Source of the DNA: Paracoccaceae bacterium
GTDB lineage: Bacteria; Pseudomonadota; Alphaproteobacteria; Rhodobacterales; Rhodobacteraceae
Assembly (NCBI GenBank): GCA_018222585.1
Contig: JAAFAB010000004.1
Coordinates: 62,001-126,000 of the forward strand
DNA length: 64,000 nucleotides
Direction: 5' to 3'
This document shows, piece by piece, positions 1-8,910 of the stretch. Every line of letters starts with the position of its first letter. The first letter of the stretch is position 1. The notes under the pieces were generated by a model, which was not told the origin of the DNA, made no database searches, and worked only from the letters and a program-made list of their open reading frames with translations. The position numbers and the translations under genes are program-made.

Positions 1-1
1 C

Positions 2-1051
2 GCGCCCCAGAAGGTGATCGAGGAGTTCGGTGCCGAATGGACCCGGCCCGAGAACATCGTCTCGAACGGGGCCTATGTGCTGACCGAGTACATGCCCGGC
101 GAGCGCATCGTGCGCGAGCGCAACACCTCCTACTGGGACAACGAGAACACGATCATCGACCGGACCGTCGGCCTGATCATCAACGACGAGAACGTCGCGC
201 TGACCCGCTATCTCGCCGGTGAGCTGGACCGCACCGACGTGCCCGCAGGCCAGTATCCGCGCCTGAAGGAAGAGCACCCGGACGAGGCGATCTCCTTCCC
301 GCGCCTGTGCAACTACTACTACACCTTCAACCTGTCGGATTCGGGCCCCGAGGCGTTCAAGAACCCGATGGTGCGCGAAGCCCTGTCCCTCGCCGTCGAC
401 CGCAAGGTCATCGTCGAGAACGTCATGGCAGGAGGTCAGCCCGAAGCCTACAGCTTCACCCCCGAAGCGGTTGCGGGCTTCACTCCGCCGTCTTCGGCCA
501 TGGCCGAGATGACCCAGGCCGAGCGTGATGCCAGGGCCAAGGAACTGCTGGCCGAAGCCGGCTACAGCTCCGACAACCCGCTGTCCTTCGAGATGGTCTA
601 CAACACCTCGGAGGCGCACGAGAAGGTCGCCGTTGTGCTTTCCCAGATGTGGAAGCAGAAGCTGGGCGTCCAGGCCACCCTTGCCAACATGGAGTGGAAG
701 GTCTTCCTCGAAGAGCGCGGCAACCAGAACTTCGACATGGCGCGTGGCGCCTGGTGTGGTGACTACAACGAGGCCTCGACCTTCCTCGACCTGATCACCA
801 CCCCCTCGGGCTACAATGACGGCAAGTTCTCGAATGCCGAGTACGATCAGCTGATCGCCGACGCCAAGACCGCCGAGGACACCACGCCGCTCTATACCCG
901 CGCCGAAGAGATCATCGCCGAGGAAACCCCGGTGATCCCGATCTACCACTACGCGGGCGTCTACATGATGGACAGCGACGTGGGGAACTGGCCCGTCGAT
1001 AACGTCGAGCAGAACTGGTATTCCAAGAACCTCTACAAGCTCGCCGAGTAA
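2..1051 (+). CDS. peptide-type ABC transporter solute-binding protein (C-terminal part, cut by window edge)
   Basis: Periplasmic substrate-capture component of an oligopeptide/dipeptide-class ABC importer (SBP family 5). The reading frame is open from the first full codon of the window, so the signal peptide and N-terminal lobe lie outside. About 349 residues remain, containing the usual family-5 features: a conserved segment around NPMVREALSLAVDRK, and a C-terminal region with EIIAEETPVIPIYHY. It is followed by two permeases and a double ATPase in the same direction, so it is the first visible gene of a complete opp/dpp-like operon. The substrate cannot be told from the sequence; peptides are the default, but many family-5 proteins bind other solutes. 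Confidence 0.9.
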   Translation, partial: APQKVIEEFGAEWTRPENIVSNGAYVLTEYMPGERIVRERNTSYWDNENTIIDRTVGLIINDENVALTRYLAGELDRTDVPAGQYPRLKEEHPDEAISFPRLCNYYYTFNLSDSGPEAFKNPMVREALSLAVDRKVIVENVMAGGQPEAYSFTPEAVAGFTPPSSAMAEMTQAERDARAKELLAEAGYSSDNPLSFEMVYNTSEAHEKVAVVLSQMWKQKLGVQATLANMEWKVFLEERGNQNFDMARGAWCGDYNEASTFLDLITTPSGYNDGKFSNAEYDQLIADAKTAEDTTPLYTRAEEIIAEETPVIPIYHYAGVYMMDSDVGNWPVDNVEQNWYSKNLYKLAE

Positions 1052-1070
1052 CCTCGTCCGTTAACCCGTC

Positions 1071-1112
1071 TGGCCCCCGGATCCGCCGCGCAAGCGGCCG
1101 AACCGGGGGCCA
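1071..1112 (+). terminator. intercistronic hairpin after the solute-binding protein gene
   Basis: A perfect 10-bp inverted repeat (TGGCCCCCGG at 1071-1080, CCGGGGGCCA at 1103-1112) with a nested CCGC/GCGG stem in its loop. There is no T-run, so it is more likely an attenuator or a 3'-end stabilising hairpin than a full terminator. It separates the binding-protein gene from the permease genes, where differential expression is common in ABC operons. Confidence 0.6.
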
Positions 1113-1131
1113 TCCCAATTCCGGTACCCCC

Positions 1132-2055
1132 ATGCTCGCATATGTCGTGCGCCGCCTGCTGGTCGCGATCCCCACCATCCTTTTGCTGGTGATCGCCTCC
1201 TTCTTCCTGATGCATACCGCACCGGGTGGCCCCTTCACCTCGGAACGACCGCTGCCGCCGGCCGTCCTCGCCAATATCCAGGCCCAGTACGGGCTGGACC
1301 AGCCGCTGTGGAAACAGCTCTGGGACTATCTCTACAACATCGTGGTGCATTTCGATTTCGGTCCCTCCTTCGTGCAGAAGGATCGCAGCGTGAACGACAT
1401 CATCGCCCGCGGGTTCCCGATCTCGCTGACCTACGGCACGCTCTCGTTCCTCGCGGCCTCGCTGGTCGGCGTGGCGCTCGGCATCGCCGCCGCGATCCGT
1501 CACAACACCTGGCTGGACTACTTCGCCGTCTCCCTTGGTATCGCCGCCCAGGCCCTGCCGAACTTCATCATGGGCCCGATCCTGATCCTGACCTTCACCC
1601 TCTGGCTGGGCCTCTTGCCGGGCGGCGGCTGGAACGGCGGACAGTGGGAATACCTGATCATGCCGGTGATCGCGCTCTCGACCTCCTACATGGGCAATAT
1701 CGCCCGGATCACCCGGTCCTCGATGCTCGAGATCCTGAACTCGAACTTCATCCGCACCGCGCGGGCCAAGGGCCTGCCGACCCGCTCGATCATCTGGCGC
1801 CATGCGATGAAGCCGACGCTGCTGCCCGTGGTCAGCTACCTCGGTCCGGTCTTCGTCTACGTGCTGACCGGCTCGGTCTTCGTCGATCTCTACTTCTCGA
1901 CCGGCGGACTGGGGCAAAGCTACGTCAGCTCGGCGCTGACGCGGGACTATGCCGTCCTGCTGGGGGTGACGATCCTCTACGGCGCGCTGACCGTCGTCGT
2001 GAACCTGCTGACGGACCTCGCCTACGCGTGGTTCGATCCCAAGATCCGGTATTGA
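1132..2055 (+). CDS. peptide-type ABC transporter permease (OppB/DppB family)
   Basis: Inner-membrane permease of 307 residues, the normal length for the OppB/DppB half of the translocation pore. It begins MLAYVVRRLLVAIPTILLLV, the typical first transmembrane helix. The cytoplasmic EAA-loop region RTARAKGLPTRSIIWRHAMK (about residues 211-230) docks to the ATPase. It ends in the characteristic DLAYAWFDPKIRY. No strong Shine-Dalgarno is visible before the ATG. It sits between the binding protein and the OppC-type partner, with a 7-nt gap downstream. Confidence 0.95.
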   Translation: MLAYVVRRLLVAIPTILLLVIASFFLMHTAPGGPFTSERPLPPAVLANIQAQYGLDQPLWKQLWDYLYNIVVHFDFGPSFVQKDRSVNDIIARGFPISLTYGTLSFLAASLVGVALGIAAAIRHNTWLDYFAVSLGIAAQALPNFIMGPILILTFTLWLGLLPGGGWNGGQWEYLIMPVIALSTSYMGNIARITRSSMLEILNSNFIRTARAKGLPTRSIIWRHAMKPTLLPVVSYLGPVFVYVLTGSVFVDLYFSTGGLGQSYVSSALTRDYAVLLGVTILYGALTVVVNLLTDLAYAWFDPKIRY

Positions 2056-2062
2056 GGCTGCC

Positions 2063-2992
2063 ATGTTCGGAAAATCTGAAAAGGCGGCCGAGCTTGCCGC
2101 CGATGTCACCGATTTCAACGCCATCCGGGGCCGTTCGCTGTTCCGCGACGCGATGGATCGCTTCCTGAGAAACAAGGCCGCCATGGCCTCGGTCGTGGTG
2201 CTGCTGCTGATCATCGCTTTCGTGCTCTTCGGCCCGCTCTTCGCCCAGTATTCCAACGAGGAAATCGACTGGGCCCGGATGGGCGACATCAAGGGGATGG
2301 GCGCGCCCTCGCTGGAAACGGGCCATTACTTCGGCCTAGACGAGCTGGGCCGAGACCTGTTCGCGCGGACCATCCAGGCCACCCGCACCTCGCTGCTGGT
2401 CGGGTTGATCGGGGCCGGCATGGCGCTGATCGTCGGCACCGCCTGGGGCGTCATCGCCGGTTACTACGGCGGGCGGCTGGACAGCGTGATGATGCGCTTC
2501 GTCGACATCATGCTGGCGATCCCGCTGACGCTGATCCTGATCCTGATCCTGGTCATCGCGGGGCGCAATTTCGTGACGCTCTTCGTGGCGCTCGGCGCGG
2601 TCAGCTGGCTGACCATGAGCCGCATCGTGCGGGGCCAGACCCTGACCCTGAAGACCCGCGAATTCATCGAGGCCGCCCGCGCCGGCGGCGTCAGCGAGAC
2701 CGGCATCATCTTCCGCCACATCCTGCCCAACCTGATCGGCGTGGTGATCGTCTATGCCTCGCTGCTGGTGCCCGAGATGATCCTGGCCGAAAGCTTCATC
2801 TCGTTCCTGGGCCTCGGGATTTCCGAACCCATGACCTCGCTCGGGCGGCTGATCGCCGAAGGGGCGGGGACGATGAACTACGGGACCCTGTGGCAACTGC
2901 TGTTCCCGCTCTTCTTCTACGTCACCATTATCATCACGATGTTCTTCATCGGCGATGGCCTGCGTGACGCGCTTGATCCGAAGGACCGCTGA
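2063..2992 (+). CDS. peptide-type ABC transporter permease (OppC/DppC family)
   Basis: Second inner-membrane permease, 309 residues, partner of the gene just upstream. It has the OppC-type N-terminal segment ([20 protein letters not shown]), then [18 protein letters not shown] sequence as [20 protein letters not shown]. The EAA loop is [20 protein letters not shown]. The C-terminus ends [13 protein letters not shown], the standard OppC/DppC end. It runs directly into the ATPase gene (1-nt gap). Recognition as OppC/DppC is secure; the solute is not. Confidence 0.95.
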   Translation: MFGKSEKAAELAADVTDFNAIRGRSLFRDAMDRFLRNKAAMASVVVLLLIIAFVLFGPLFAQYSNEEIDWARMGDIKGMGAPSLETGHYFGLDELGRDLFARTIQATRTSLLVGLIGAGMALIVGTAWGVIAGYYGGRLDSVMMRFVDIMLAIPLTLILILILVIAGRNFVTLFVALGAVSWLTMSRIVRGQTLTLKTREFIEAARAGGVSETGIIFRHILPNLIGVVIVYASLLVPEMILAESFISFLGLGISEPMTSLGRLIAEGAGTMNYGTLWQLLFPLFFYVTIIITMFFIGDGLRDALDPKDR

Positions 2993-2993
2993 C

Positions 2994-4799
2994 ATGAGCA
3001 TTCTTTCCGTGAAGGACCTGAAGGTCAGTTTCGACACGCCGGACGGCGCGGTCGACGCCGTCAGGGGCGTCTCCTTCGACATCGCGGCGGGCGAATGCCT
3101 GGGCATCGTCGGCGAAAGCGGCTCGGGCAAGAGCCAGAGCTTCATGGCCGCCATGGGCCTGCTGCCGCCGAACGGGCGGGCCTCGGGCTCGGTCCAGTTC
3201 CAGGGGCAGGAGATCCTGAACCTTGCGCCCGGCAAGCTGAACCGCATCCGGGGCGCCGACCTGGGCATGATCTTCCAGGATCCGCTGACCGCGCTGACCC
3301 CGCACCTGCGTGTGGGCGAGCAGATGGCCGAGGTGCTGAAGATCCACAAGGGTCTGTCTGGCGCCAGGGCCCGCAAGCTCTGCCTCGACTGGCTGGACCG
3401 GGTGCGCATCCCCGAGGCCGCACGGCGGCTGGAGCAGTATCCGCATGAGTTGTCGGGCGGGATGCGCCAGCGGGTGATGATCGCGCAGGCCATGCTCTGC
3501 GAGCCGAAGCTGCTGATCGCCGACGAACCCACCACCGCGCTGGACGTCACCGTGCAGGCCGAGGTGCTGGACCTGATGTCGACGCTGCAGCAGGAGATGG
3601 GCACCGCCATCGCCCTGATCACGCACGACATGGGTGTCGTGGCGCGGATGTGCGACCGCATCAAGGTCATGCGCCTGGGTGAATTCGTCGAAGAGGGCGA
3701 GGCGGTCGAGATCTTCGCCAACCCCTCGCACGCCTACACGAAGCGCCTGCTCGACGCGATGCCGCGCATCGACAGCCAGCAGGACAGCAAGGCCGAGATC
3801 ACCGGCCGGACGATCCTCAGCGTCGAGGACATCAAGGTGCATTTCCCGATCCGGCAGAAGGGGGGCCTGTTCGGCCGCACCGTACCGCTGAAGGCGGTGA
3901 ACGGTGTCACCTTCGACCTGAAGGCGGGCGAGACCCTGGGCATCGTCGGCGAATCCGGTTGCGGCAAGTCCACCCTGGCGCGCGCCGTGCTGCGCCTTGT
4001 CGATCCGACGGCGGGCGAGGTCAGCTGGCTGGGCACGCCGCTGACCGACCTCGACCGCAAGGCGCTGATCCGCGAACGCAAGGATCTTCAGATCGTCTTC
4101 CAGGATCCTCTGGCCTCGCTGGATCCGCGCATGACCATCGCGGACAGCATCGCCGAGCCGCTGAAGACCTACCGCCCCGAGATGACCAAGCGCGAACGCC
4201 GCGAGGCCGTGCTGGAAATGATGGAGCGCGTCGGGCTTGAGCGCGAGAAGTACAACCGCTACCCGCATGAGCTGTCCGGCGGGCAGAACCAGCGTGTCGG
4301 CATTGCCCGGGCGATGATCAACCGCCCCAAGCTGATCATCTGCGACGAGGCGGTCTCGGCGCTGGATGTCTCGATCCAGGCGCAGATCGTGAAGCTGCTG
4401 AAGGACCTTCAGGCCGAGTTCGGCATGTCGATGCTGTTCATCAGCCACGACCTCTCGGTGGTGCGCGAGATCTCGGACCGGATCATGGTGCTCTACCTCG
4501 GTCGGGTGGTCGAGATGGGGCAGGCCGAGGTGATCTGCGCCGAACCGCGCCATCCCTATTCGCGCTCGCTGATCTCGGCGGTGCCGATCCCCGATCCGGT
4601 GGCCGAGAAGGCGCGCGAACGGCTACGCATCCCGGGCGAGCTGCCCTCGCCGCTGGATACGAAAGCCGCGCTGCGTTTCCTGCCCTCGAAGCTGGATGCG
4701 GGCCAGGTCGACTATGTGCCGCAGCTGGAGGAGGTCGCGCCGGGGCACTACGTCGCCGAGCATGACAGCCTCGAGGCCATCATGGCGCGCGGCGCCTAA
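2994..4799 (+). CDS. fused double ATPase of peptide-type ABC transporter (OppD-OppF fusion)
   Basis: Cytoplasmic ATPase of 601 residues that combines both nucleotide-binding domains of an Opp/Dpp importer in one chain. N-terminal half: Walker A GESGSGKS, signature LSGGMRQR, Walker [10 protein letters not shown]-terminal half: Walker A GESGCGKS, signature LSGGQNQR, and Walker [15 protein letters not shown]-terminal oligopeptide/dipeptide extension ([16 protein letters not shown]) follows. The ATG at 2994 is chosen because the protein then starts MSILSVKDL at the domain boundary and abuts the permease stop; an upstream in-frame start would overlap oppC by nearly 40 bases. Confidence 0.95.
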   Translation: MSILSVKDLKVSFDTPDGAVDAVRGVSFDIAAGECLGIVGESGSGKSQSFMAAMGLLPPNGRASGSVQFQGQEILNLAPGKLNRIRGADLGMIFQDPLTALTPHLRVGEQMAEVLKIHKGLSGARARKLCLDWLDRVRIPEAARRLEQYPHELSGGMRQRVMIAQAMLCEPKLLIADEPTTALDVTVQAEVLDLMSTLQQEMGTAIALITHDMGVVARMCDRIKVMRLGEFVEEGEAVEIFANPSHAYTKRLLDAMPRIDSQQDSKAEITGRTILSVEDIKVHFPIRQKGGLFGRTVPLKAVNGVTFDLKAGETLGIVGESGCGKSTLARAVLRLVDPTAGEVSWLGTPLTDLDRKALIRERKDLQIVFQDPLASLDPRMTIADSIAEPLKTYRPEMTKRERREAVLEMMERVGLEREKYNRYPHELSGGQNQRVGIARAMINRPKLIICDEAVSALDVSIQAQIVKLLKDLQAEFGMSMLFISHDLSVVREISDRIMVLYLGRVVEMGQAEVICAEPRHPYSRSLISAVPIPDPVAEKARERLRIPGELPSPLDTKAALRFLPSKLDAGQVDYVPQLEEVAPGHYVAEHDSLEAIMARGA

Positions 4800-4810
4800 G
4801 GCACCGGTGG

Positions 4811-4865
4811 CCCCGGGGTAGACCCCCGGGGTCCCCATGACCGTCGCTTTCCTTGGCAAAGCGAC
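4811..4865 (+). terminator. two consecutive hairpins after the peptide ABC operon
   Basis: A CCCCGGGG/CCCCGGGG stem (4811-4832 region) is followed by a second hairpin, GTCGCTTT (4843-4850) pairing with AAAGCGAC (4858-4865) over a 7-nt loop. Neither has a following T-run. They lie in the 164-nt gap between the peptide importer and the deaminase gene, so they may end the first operon, or form a structured leader of the second. Confidence 0.45.
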
Positions 4866-4963
4866 CCGCCCGGCAGCCCTGCGGGGGCGATTGCGATTTC
4901 CTTCGACGTGACATGCGGTTACCTGACGCCTACCCTCAGGGGACAGCGATTCAGGAGCCTCCG

Positions 4964-6256
4964 ATGTTCGATCTTCTCATCCGCAACGCCACTCTGCCGG
5001 ACGGCACCGCAGGCGTCGATATCGCCGTCAAGGACGGCAAGATCGCCGAGGTCGCCCAGGGGATCACCGCCGAAGCAGGCGAGGTCGTCGAGGCCGAAGG
5101 CCAGCTGATCACGCCGCCCTTCGTCGACCCGCATTTCCACATGGACGCGACCCTGTCGCTGGGTCTGCCCCGTATGAACATCTCGGGCACGCTGCTGGAA
5201 GGCATCTCCCTCTGGGGGGAGCTGCGCCCGACGCTGACCAAGGACGCGCTGATCGAGCGCGCGGTGCGCTACTGCGACCTTGCCGTCTCGAAGGGCCTGC
5301 TGGCGGTGCGCAGCCATGTCGACGTGTCGGACCCCCGCCTTGTCACTGCCGAGGCGCTGCTGGAGGTGCGCGAGATCGTCTCCCCCTATATTGATCTGCA
5401 ACTAGTCGCCTTCCCTCAGGACGGCTTCTACCGCTGCCCCGAGGCGGCGGACGCGCTGGTCCGCGCGCTGGACATGGGCGTCGATATCGTCGGCGGCATC
5501 CCCCATTTCGAGCGCACCATGGAAGACGGCGCCCGCTCGGTCGAGGCGCTTTGCCGCATCGCCGCCGACCGGGGCCTGCGCGTCGACATGCATTGCGACG
5601 AGACCGACGATCCGCTGTCGCGCCACGTCGAGACCCTCGCCGCCCAGACCGTGCGCTTCGGGTTGCAGGGCAGGGTGGCGGGCAGTCACCTGACCTCGAT
5701 GCATTCGATGGACAACTACTATGTTTCGAAGCTGATCCCACTGATGGCCGAGGCAGAGCTGGCCGCGATCCCAAATCCGCTGATCAACATCATGCTGCAG
5801 GGCCGCCACGACACTTACCCGAAGCGTCGGGGCCTGACCCGCATCCCCGAGCTGCTGGAGGCCGGCATCACCGTCGGCCTGGGCCAGGACTGCGTGCTGG
5901 ACCCCTGGTATTCCATGGGCACGGGAGACCTGCTGGACGTGGCCCATATGGCGCTGCACGCCACGCAACTCGGCTCGGGCGAGGACAAGAAACAGCTGTT
6001 CCAGATGGTCACGACCAATTCCGCAAAGATCATGGGGCTGGAGGGCTATGGCCTTGCCAGGGGCTGCAACGCCGACCTGGTGCTGCTGCAGGCCCGCGAC
6101 GCCGCCGAGGCGATCCGCCTGCGCCCGAACCGCCTGAAGGTCTGGCGGCGCGGCAAGCTGATCTCGGAAACCGCGCCCGAGGTCTCGCGCCTCTCGCTTG
6201 CGGGCCGTCCCGCGCAGGTGAACCCGGCCGACTACGCGCCGCAACATGCGACTTGA
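4964..6256 (+). CDS. CodA-family amidohydrolase; candidate 5-methylcytosine/cytosine-type deaminase
   Basis: Metal-dependent amidohydrolase of 430 residues aligning along its length with E. coli cytosine deaminase. Visible residues, with a constant offset of four from CodA: HxH metal ligands His57/His59 (PHFHMD), His210 and Glu213 in DMHCDETDD, and Asp309 in GQDCVLDPWYSMG. Conserved segments include THVDVSD-like SHVDVSD, QGRHDTYPKRRG and the MNISGTLLEG loop. The residue after Asp309 is Cys310, where CodA has Asp314. From memory, this substitution marks the group with 5-methylcytosine deaminase activity. The start at 4964 is set by AGGAG about 7 nt upstream. Linked BMP importer genes follow. 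Alternative substrates: cytosine, isocytosine or other cyclic amidines. Confidence 0.82.
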   Translation: MFDLLIRNATLPDGTAGVDIAVKDGKIAEVAQGITAEAGEVVEAEGQLITPPFVDPHFHMDATLSLGLPRMNISGTLLEGISLWGELRPTLTKDALIERAVRYCDLAVSKGLLAVRSHVDVSDPRLVTAEALLEVREIVSPYIDLQLVAFPQDGFYRCPEAADALVRALDMGVDIVGGIPHFERTMEDGARSVEALCRIAADRGLRVDMHCDETDDPLSRHVETLAAQTVRFGLQGRVAGSHLTSMHSMDNYYVSKLIPLMAEAELAAIPNPLINIMLQGRHDTYPKRRGLTRIPELLEAGITVGLGQDCVLDPWYSMGTGDLLDVAHMALHATQLGSGEDKKQLFQMVTTNSAKIMGLEGYGLARGCNADLVLLQARDAAEAIRLRPNRLKVWRRGKLISETAPEVSRLSLAGRPAQVNPADYAPQHAT

Positions 6257-6268
6257 CCGAATGGTCAG
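6253..6268. promoter_or_regulatory. RutR-like palindromic operator candidate
   Basis: The 16-bp site TTGACCGAATGGTCAG matches the RutR consensus TTGACCA-NN-TGGTCAA at 12 of 14 defined positions, as I remember that consensus. It overlaps the stop codon of the deaminase gene and lies about 170 nt before the BMP gene start. RutR is a TetR-family repressor responding to pyrimidine catabolites, which fits the neighbouring CodA-family gene. A different TetR-family regulator could use a similar palindrome, and no such regulator gene lies in the window. Confidence 0.5.
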
Positions 6269-6434
6269 GAATTTGCCCAAATAGAGGGCAGTGCCGCGCA
6301 GCAGTGCGGAAACGGCGGCGTATGGGTCCGGCACGCGCTTGACTTGGCGACAGGCCGGGCGCCGTCTTGAGCCGCGGCCCAAGGGCCCACGGAACACACC
6401 CCGGGCATACCCGGGAGGAACAGGGAGACTTCCA

Positions 6435-7427
6435 GTGACCAAACTTCTGATCAACCGCCGCCGCCTGCTGGGCACCGGCGCGGCCCTCGGTGCCTCGACC
6501 CTCTTCGCGCCTTCGATCCTGCGCGCCCAGAGCGCTGCGGTTAAGGTCGCCGGCATCCATGCCAGCCCGGTCGAGAACGCCTGGAACTCGGTCCTGCACG
6601 CCGCGCTGGTGGCCGCGAACGACGAAGGCGCGATCGACTACACCTTCTCGGAAGGCGTCTCGGGCACCGACTATCCGCGCGCCATGCGTGAATATGCCGA
6701 AGCGGGCAACGTGCTGATCGTCGGCGAGGCCTATGCAGTGGAGCGCGAGGCGCGGACCGTGGCAGGCGACTACCCCGACACCTCCTTCCTGCTGGGCTCT
6801 TCCGGCGAGGCGGCGGGCGACAACTTCGGCGTCTTCGGCACCTGGAACTGGGAAGCGGCCTACCTTGCGGGCATGCTGGCCGGCGCGATGACCGAAACCG
6901 GCGTGGTCGGCTCGGTCGGTGCGATCCCGATCCCCGAAGTCAACATGCTGATCAATGGCTTCGCCGATGGCGTGAAGGCGGTGAACCCCGAGGCCCGGCA
7001 CCTGACCAGCTTCATCGGCACCTTCTTCGATCCGCCCAAGGCCCGCGAAGCCGGCCTGGCGCTGATCGACTCCGGCGCCGACATCCTCTTCGGCGAGCGG
7101 ATCGGCACCGCCGACGCGGCGCAGGAGCGGGGCATCAAGGCCATCGGCTCGATGATCGACTACACGCCGCGCTACCCCGAGACCGTCTTTGCCAACGCGC
7201 TGTGGTCCTTCCGTCCGCTGCTGGATGCGGCCCTGGCCGACGCCACCGCGGGCAACCCGACGGGCAAGAACTACACCCCGCTCAGCCTGATGAAGGACGG
7301 CGGCAATGACATCAACTACGTCGAAGGTGTCGCGCCGGAAGCGGCCGTGAAGGCCATGCTGGAAACCCGCGAAGCCATTATCGCAGGCGAGTTCGAAGTG
7401 CCGCGCAACTTCGATGAGCCCGCGTAA
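6435..7427 (+). CDS. BMP-family ABC transporter substrate-binding protein
   Basis: Periplasmic binding protein of the BMP/Med (PnrA-like) family, 330 residues, which typically captures nucleosides or purine/pyrimidine-type solutes. The N-terminus has a twin-arginine-like signal (NRRRLLGTGAALGAS) ending near ILRAQS. The mature part begins VKVAGIHASPVENAWN and contains a GTWNWEAAYLAGMLAGAM core typical of the family. The GTG at 6435 is chosen because it places this signal at the N-terminus and has a purine-rich GGAGGAACAGGGAGA upstream; longer in-frame versions start in unrelated sequence. It precedes a hairpin, an amidase, a BMP-type double ATPase and two permeases. Confidence 0.88.
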   Translation: MTKLLINRRRLLGTGAALGASTLFAPSILRAQSAAVKVAGIHASPVENAWNSVLHAALVAANDEGAIDYTFSEGVSGTDYPRAMREYAEAGNVLIVGEAYAVEREARTVAGDYPDTSFLLGSSGEAAGDNFGVFGTWNWEAAYLAGMLAGAMTETGVVGSVGAIPIPEVNMLINGFADGVKAVNPEARHLTSFIGTFFDPPKAREAGLALIDSGADILFGERIGTADAAQERGIKAIGSMIDYTPRYPETVFANALWSFRPLLDAALADATAGNPTGKNYTPLSLMKDGGNDINYVEGVAPEAAVKAMLETREAIIAGEFEVPRNFDEPA

Positions 7428-7452
7428 GCTGCTCTATCGCTTGTGAAAAGCC

Positions 7453-7483
7453 GTCCCGCCCGGTACTCGGGCGGGACTTTCTG
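7453..7483 (+). terminator. hairpin plus T-rich tail between BMP gene and amidase
   Basis: A perfect 10-bp stem (GTCCCGCCCG at 7453-7462, CGGGCGGGAC at 7468-7477) with a 5-nt loop is followed by TTTCTGTTT. This is the best intrinsic-terminator match in the first third of the window. Partial readthrough would let the binding protein be made in excess over the transporter genes downstream. Confidence 0.75.
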
Positions 7484-7506
7484 TTTGACGCCACAGGACC
7501 GTTCCC

Positions 7507-8910
7507 TTGCCCAACAGCGCCGCCCTCCTGGAGATGCCTGATGACGCCACCGGCCTCGCCGCCGCGCTGGCACAGGGTGTGTTGTCGGCGGATCGCGCCC
7601 TGTCGCTGGCCCGCGCCCGCGCCGAAGCCTGCGCCGATCTGGGCGCCCTGTGCTGGCTGGCCGAGGCGGACCCTGCGGTAGCGCAGGGTGGGCCATTCGC
7701 GGGCGTACCCCTCTTGGTCAAGGACCTGGGCGGCCCCTTCGCGGGCATCCCCATGCGGGCCGGGTCGGCCGCGCTGGCGCGCAAGAAGGGCGTCGCGGAC
7801 AGCGACCTTGCCGCGCGGTTCCGCGCTGCCGGCTTTCGTCCCTTCGGTGCGACCACGGTGCCCGAATTCGGCCTGTCCCTGTCCACCGAGCCCGCCGTCG
7901 GACCGATCTGCCGCAACCCGCTGAACCCGGCGCTTTCGGCGGGCGGCTCCTCGGGCGGTTCGGCAGCGGCGGTCGCGGCCGGCATCGTGCCGCTTGCCCA
8001 TGCGACGGACGCGGGCGGCTCGATCCGGGTGCCTGCGGCGGCCTGCGGGTTGGTCGGTCTGAAGCCCTCGCGCGGGGCCATTCCGGGCGGGCCGGGCTTC
8101 GGCAATCACCTGGGCGGGATCGCCACCGAATTCGCCGTGACCCGCAGCATCCGCGATGCGCAGGCGCTCTGGCCCTGCCTGACGGGACATGCGCGCGGAC
8201 CTTTCCCGGACCCGGCGCAGCTGCCGACCGAGGAGAGTCTTTCCATCGGCCTCGTGACAGGCGGCCCCGTGACAGGCGGCCCCGAGATTGCGACCGAACG
8301 AGCCGAGGCCATCGAGGCCGCCGCGAAGGCTCTGGAGGCCATCGGCCACCGTATCGTCGAGATTGACGCGAAGGCGCTGGAGCCGATCCGCAAGACTTCG
8401 GCCCGGATCTTCGACCGCATCATCTCGGCCAATCTGGCCACGCTGGTGCGCGCGGGTCTGAACCCCGAACACTTCGAACCGCTGACCCGCGCCTTCGCCG
8501 AGCGTGGCGCGGCGCTGTCGGCGGTTGACCTGTGGCAGGCGACCGAAGCCGGGGCAGGGGCGTCGCATGCGCTGTGGCAACTCTTCGAGAGCTGCGATGT
8601 ACTGCTGACCCCCATGCTTTCCACCGCGCCGCCGCCGCTTGGCAGCTTCCCGACGGACCATGCCGAGCCCGAGACCCAACTGGCCCGTATGGACGCCCTC
8701 GCGCCCTATGCTGCGCTTGCGAACATCACTGGCGCCCCGGCGCTGACGCTGCCCTTCGGCGCCCATGACGGCCTGCCGCTGCCGGTCCAGCTGATTTCCC
8801 CAATGGGCGGCGATCTGCGCCTGCTGGCGCTTGGCGCGGCCCTTGAGGCCGAGCGACGCTGGACCCACCCCATTTCCCTATTCGGCCCCCCATTCGGAGG
8901 TAACGCATGA
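7507..8910 (+). CDS. amidase signature-family hydrolase
   Basis: Cytoplasmic amidase of about 467 residues with the Ser-cisSer-Lys triad visible: Lys72 (LLVKDLGG), Ser149 (GGSSGGSAAA) and Ser172 (ATDAGGSIRVPAA), spaced as in the family. It hydrolyses a carboxamide to acid and ammonia; the substrate is unknown. Two starts are possible: TTG 7507 with AGGA about 8 nt upstream, or ATG 7534 with a poorly spaced GGAG. The gene lies inside a BMP-type transport operon, overlapping the ATPase by 4 nt (ATGA), so it probably acts on the imported compound or on a product of the neighbouring deaminase. A 15-bp tandem duplication at 8254-8283 adds five residues. Confidence 0.9.
   Translation: MPNSAALLEMPDDATGLAAALAQGVLSADRALSLARARAEACADLGALCWLAEADPAVAQGGPFAGVPLLVKDLGGPFAGIPMRAGSAALARKKGVADSDLAARFRAAGFRPFGATTVPEFGLSLSTEPAVGPICRNPLNPALSAGGSSGGSAAAVAAGIVPLAHATDAGGSIRVPAAACGLVGLKPSRGAIPGGPGFGNHLGGIATEFAVTRSIRDAQALWPCLTGHARGPFPDPAQLPTEESLSIGLVTGGPVTGGPEIATERAEAIEAAAKALEAIGHRIVEIDAKALEPIRKTSARIFDRIISANLATLVRAGLNPEHFEPLTRAFAERGAALSAVDLWQATEAGAGASHALWQLFESCDVLLTPMLSTAPPPLGSFPTDHAEPETQLARMDALAPYAALANITGAPALTLPFGAHDGLPLPVQLISPMGGDLRLLALGAALEAERRWTHPISLFGPPFGGNA

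Noticed and set aside
1033-4553. Long antisense open frames over the first peptide ABC operon
   Set aside because: Shadows of high-GC coding sequence; the sense genes have all ABC motifs.
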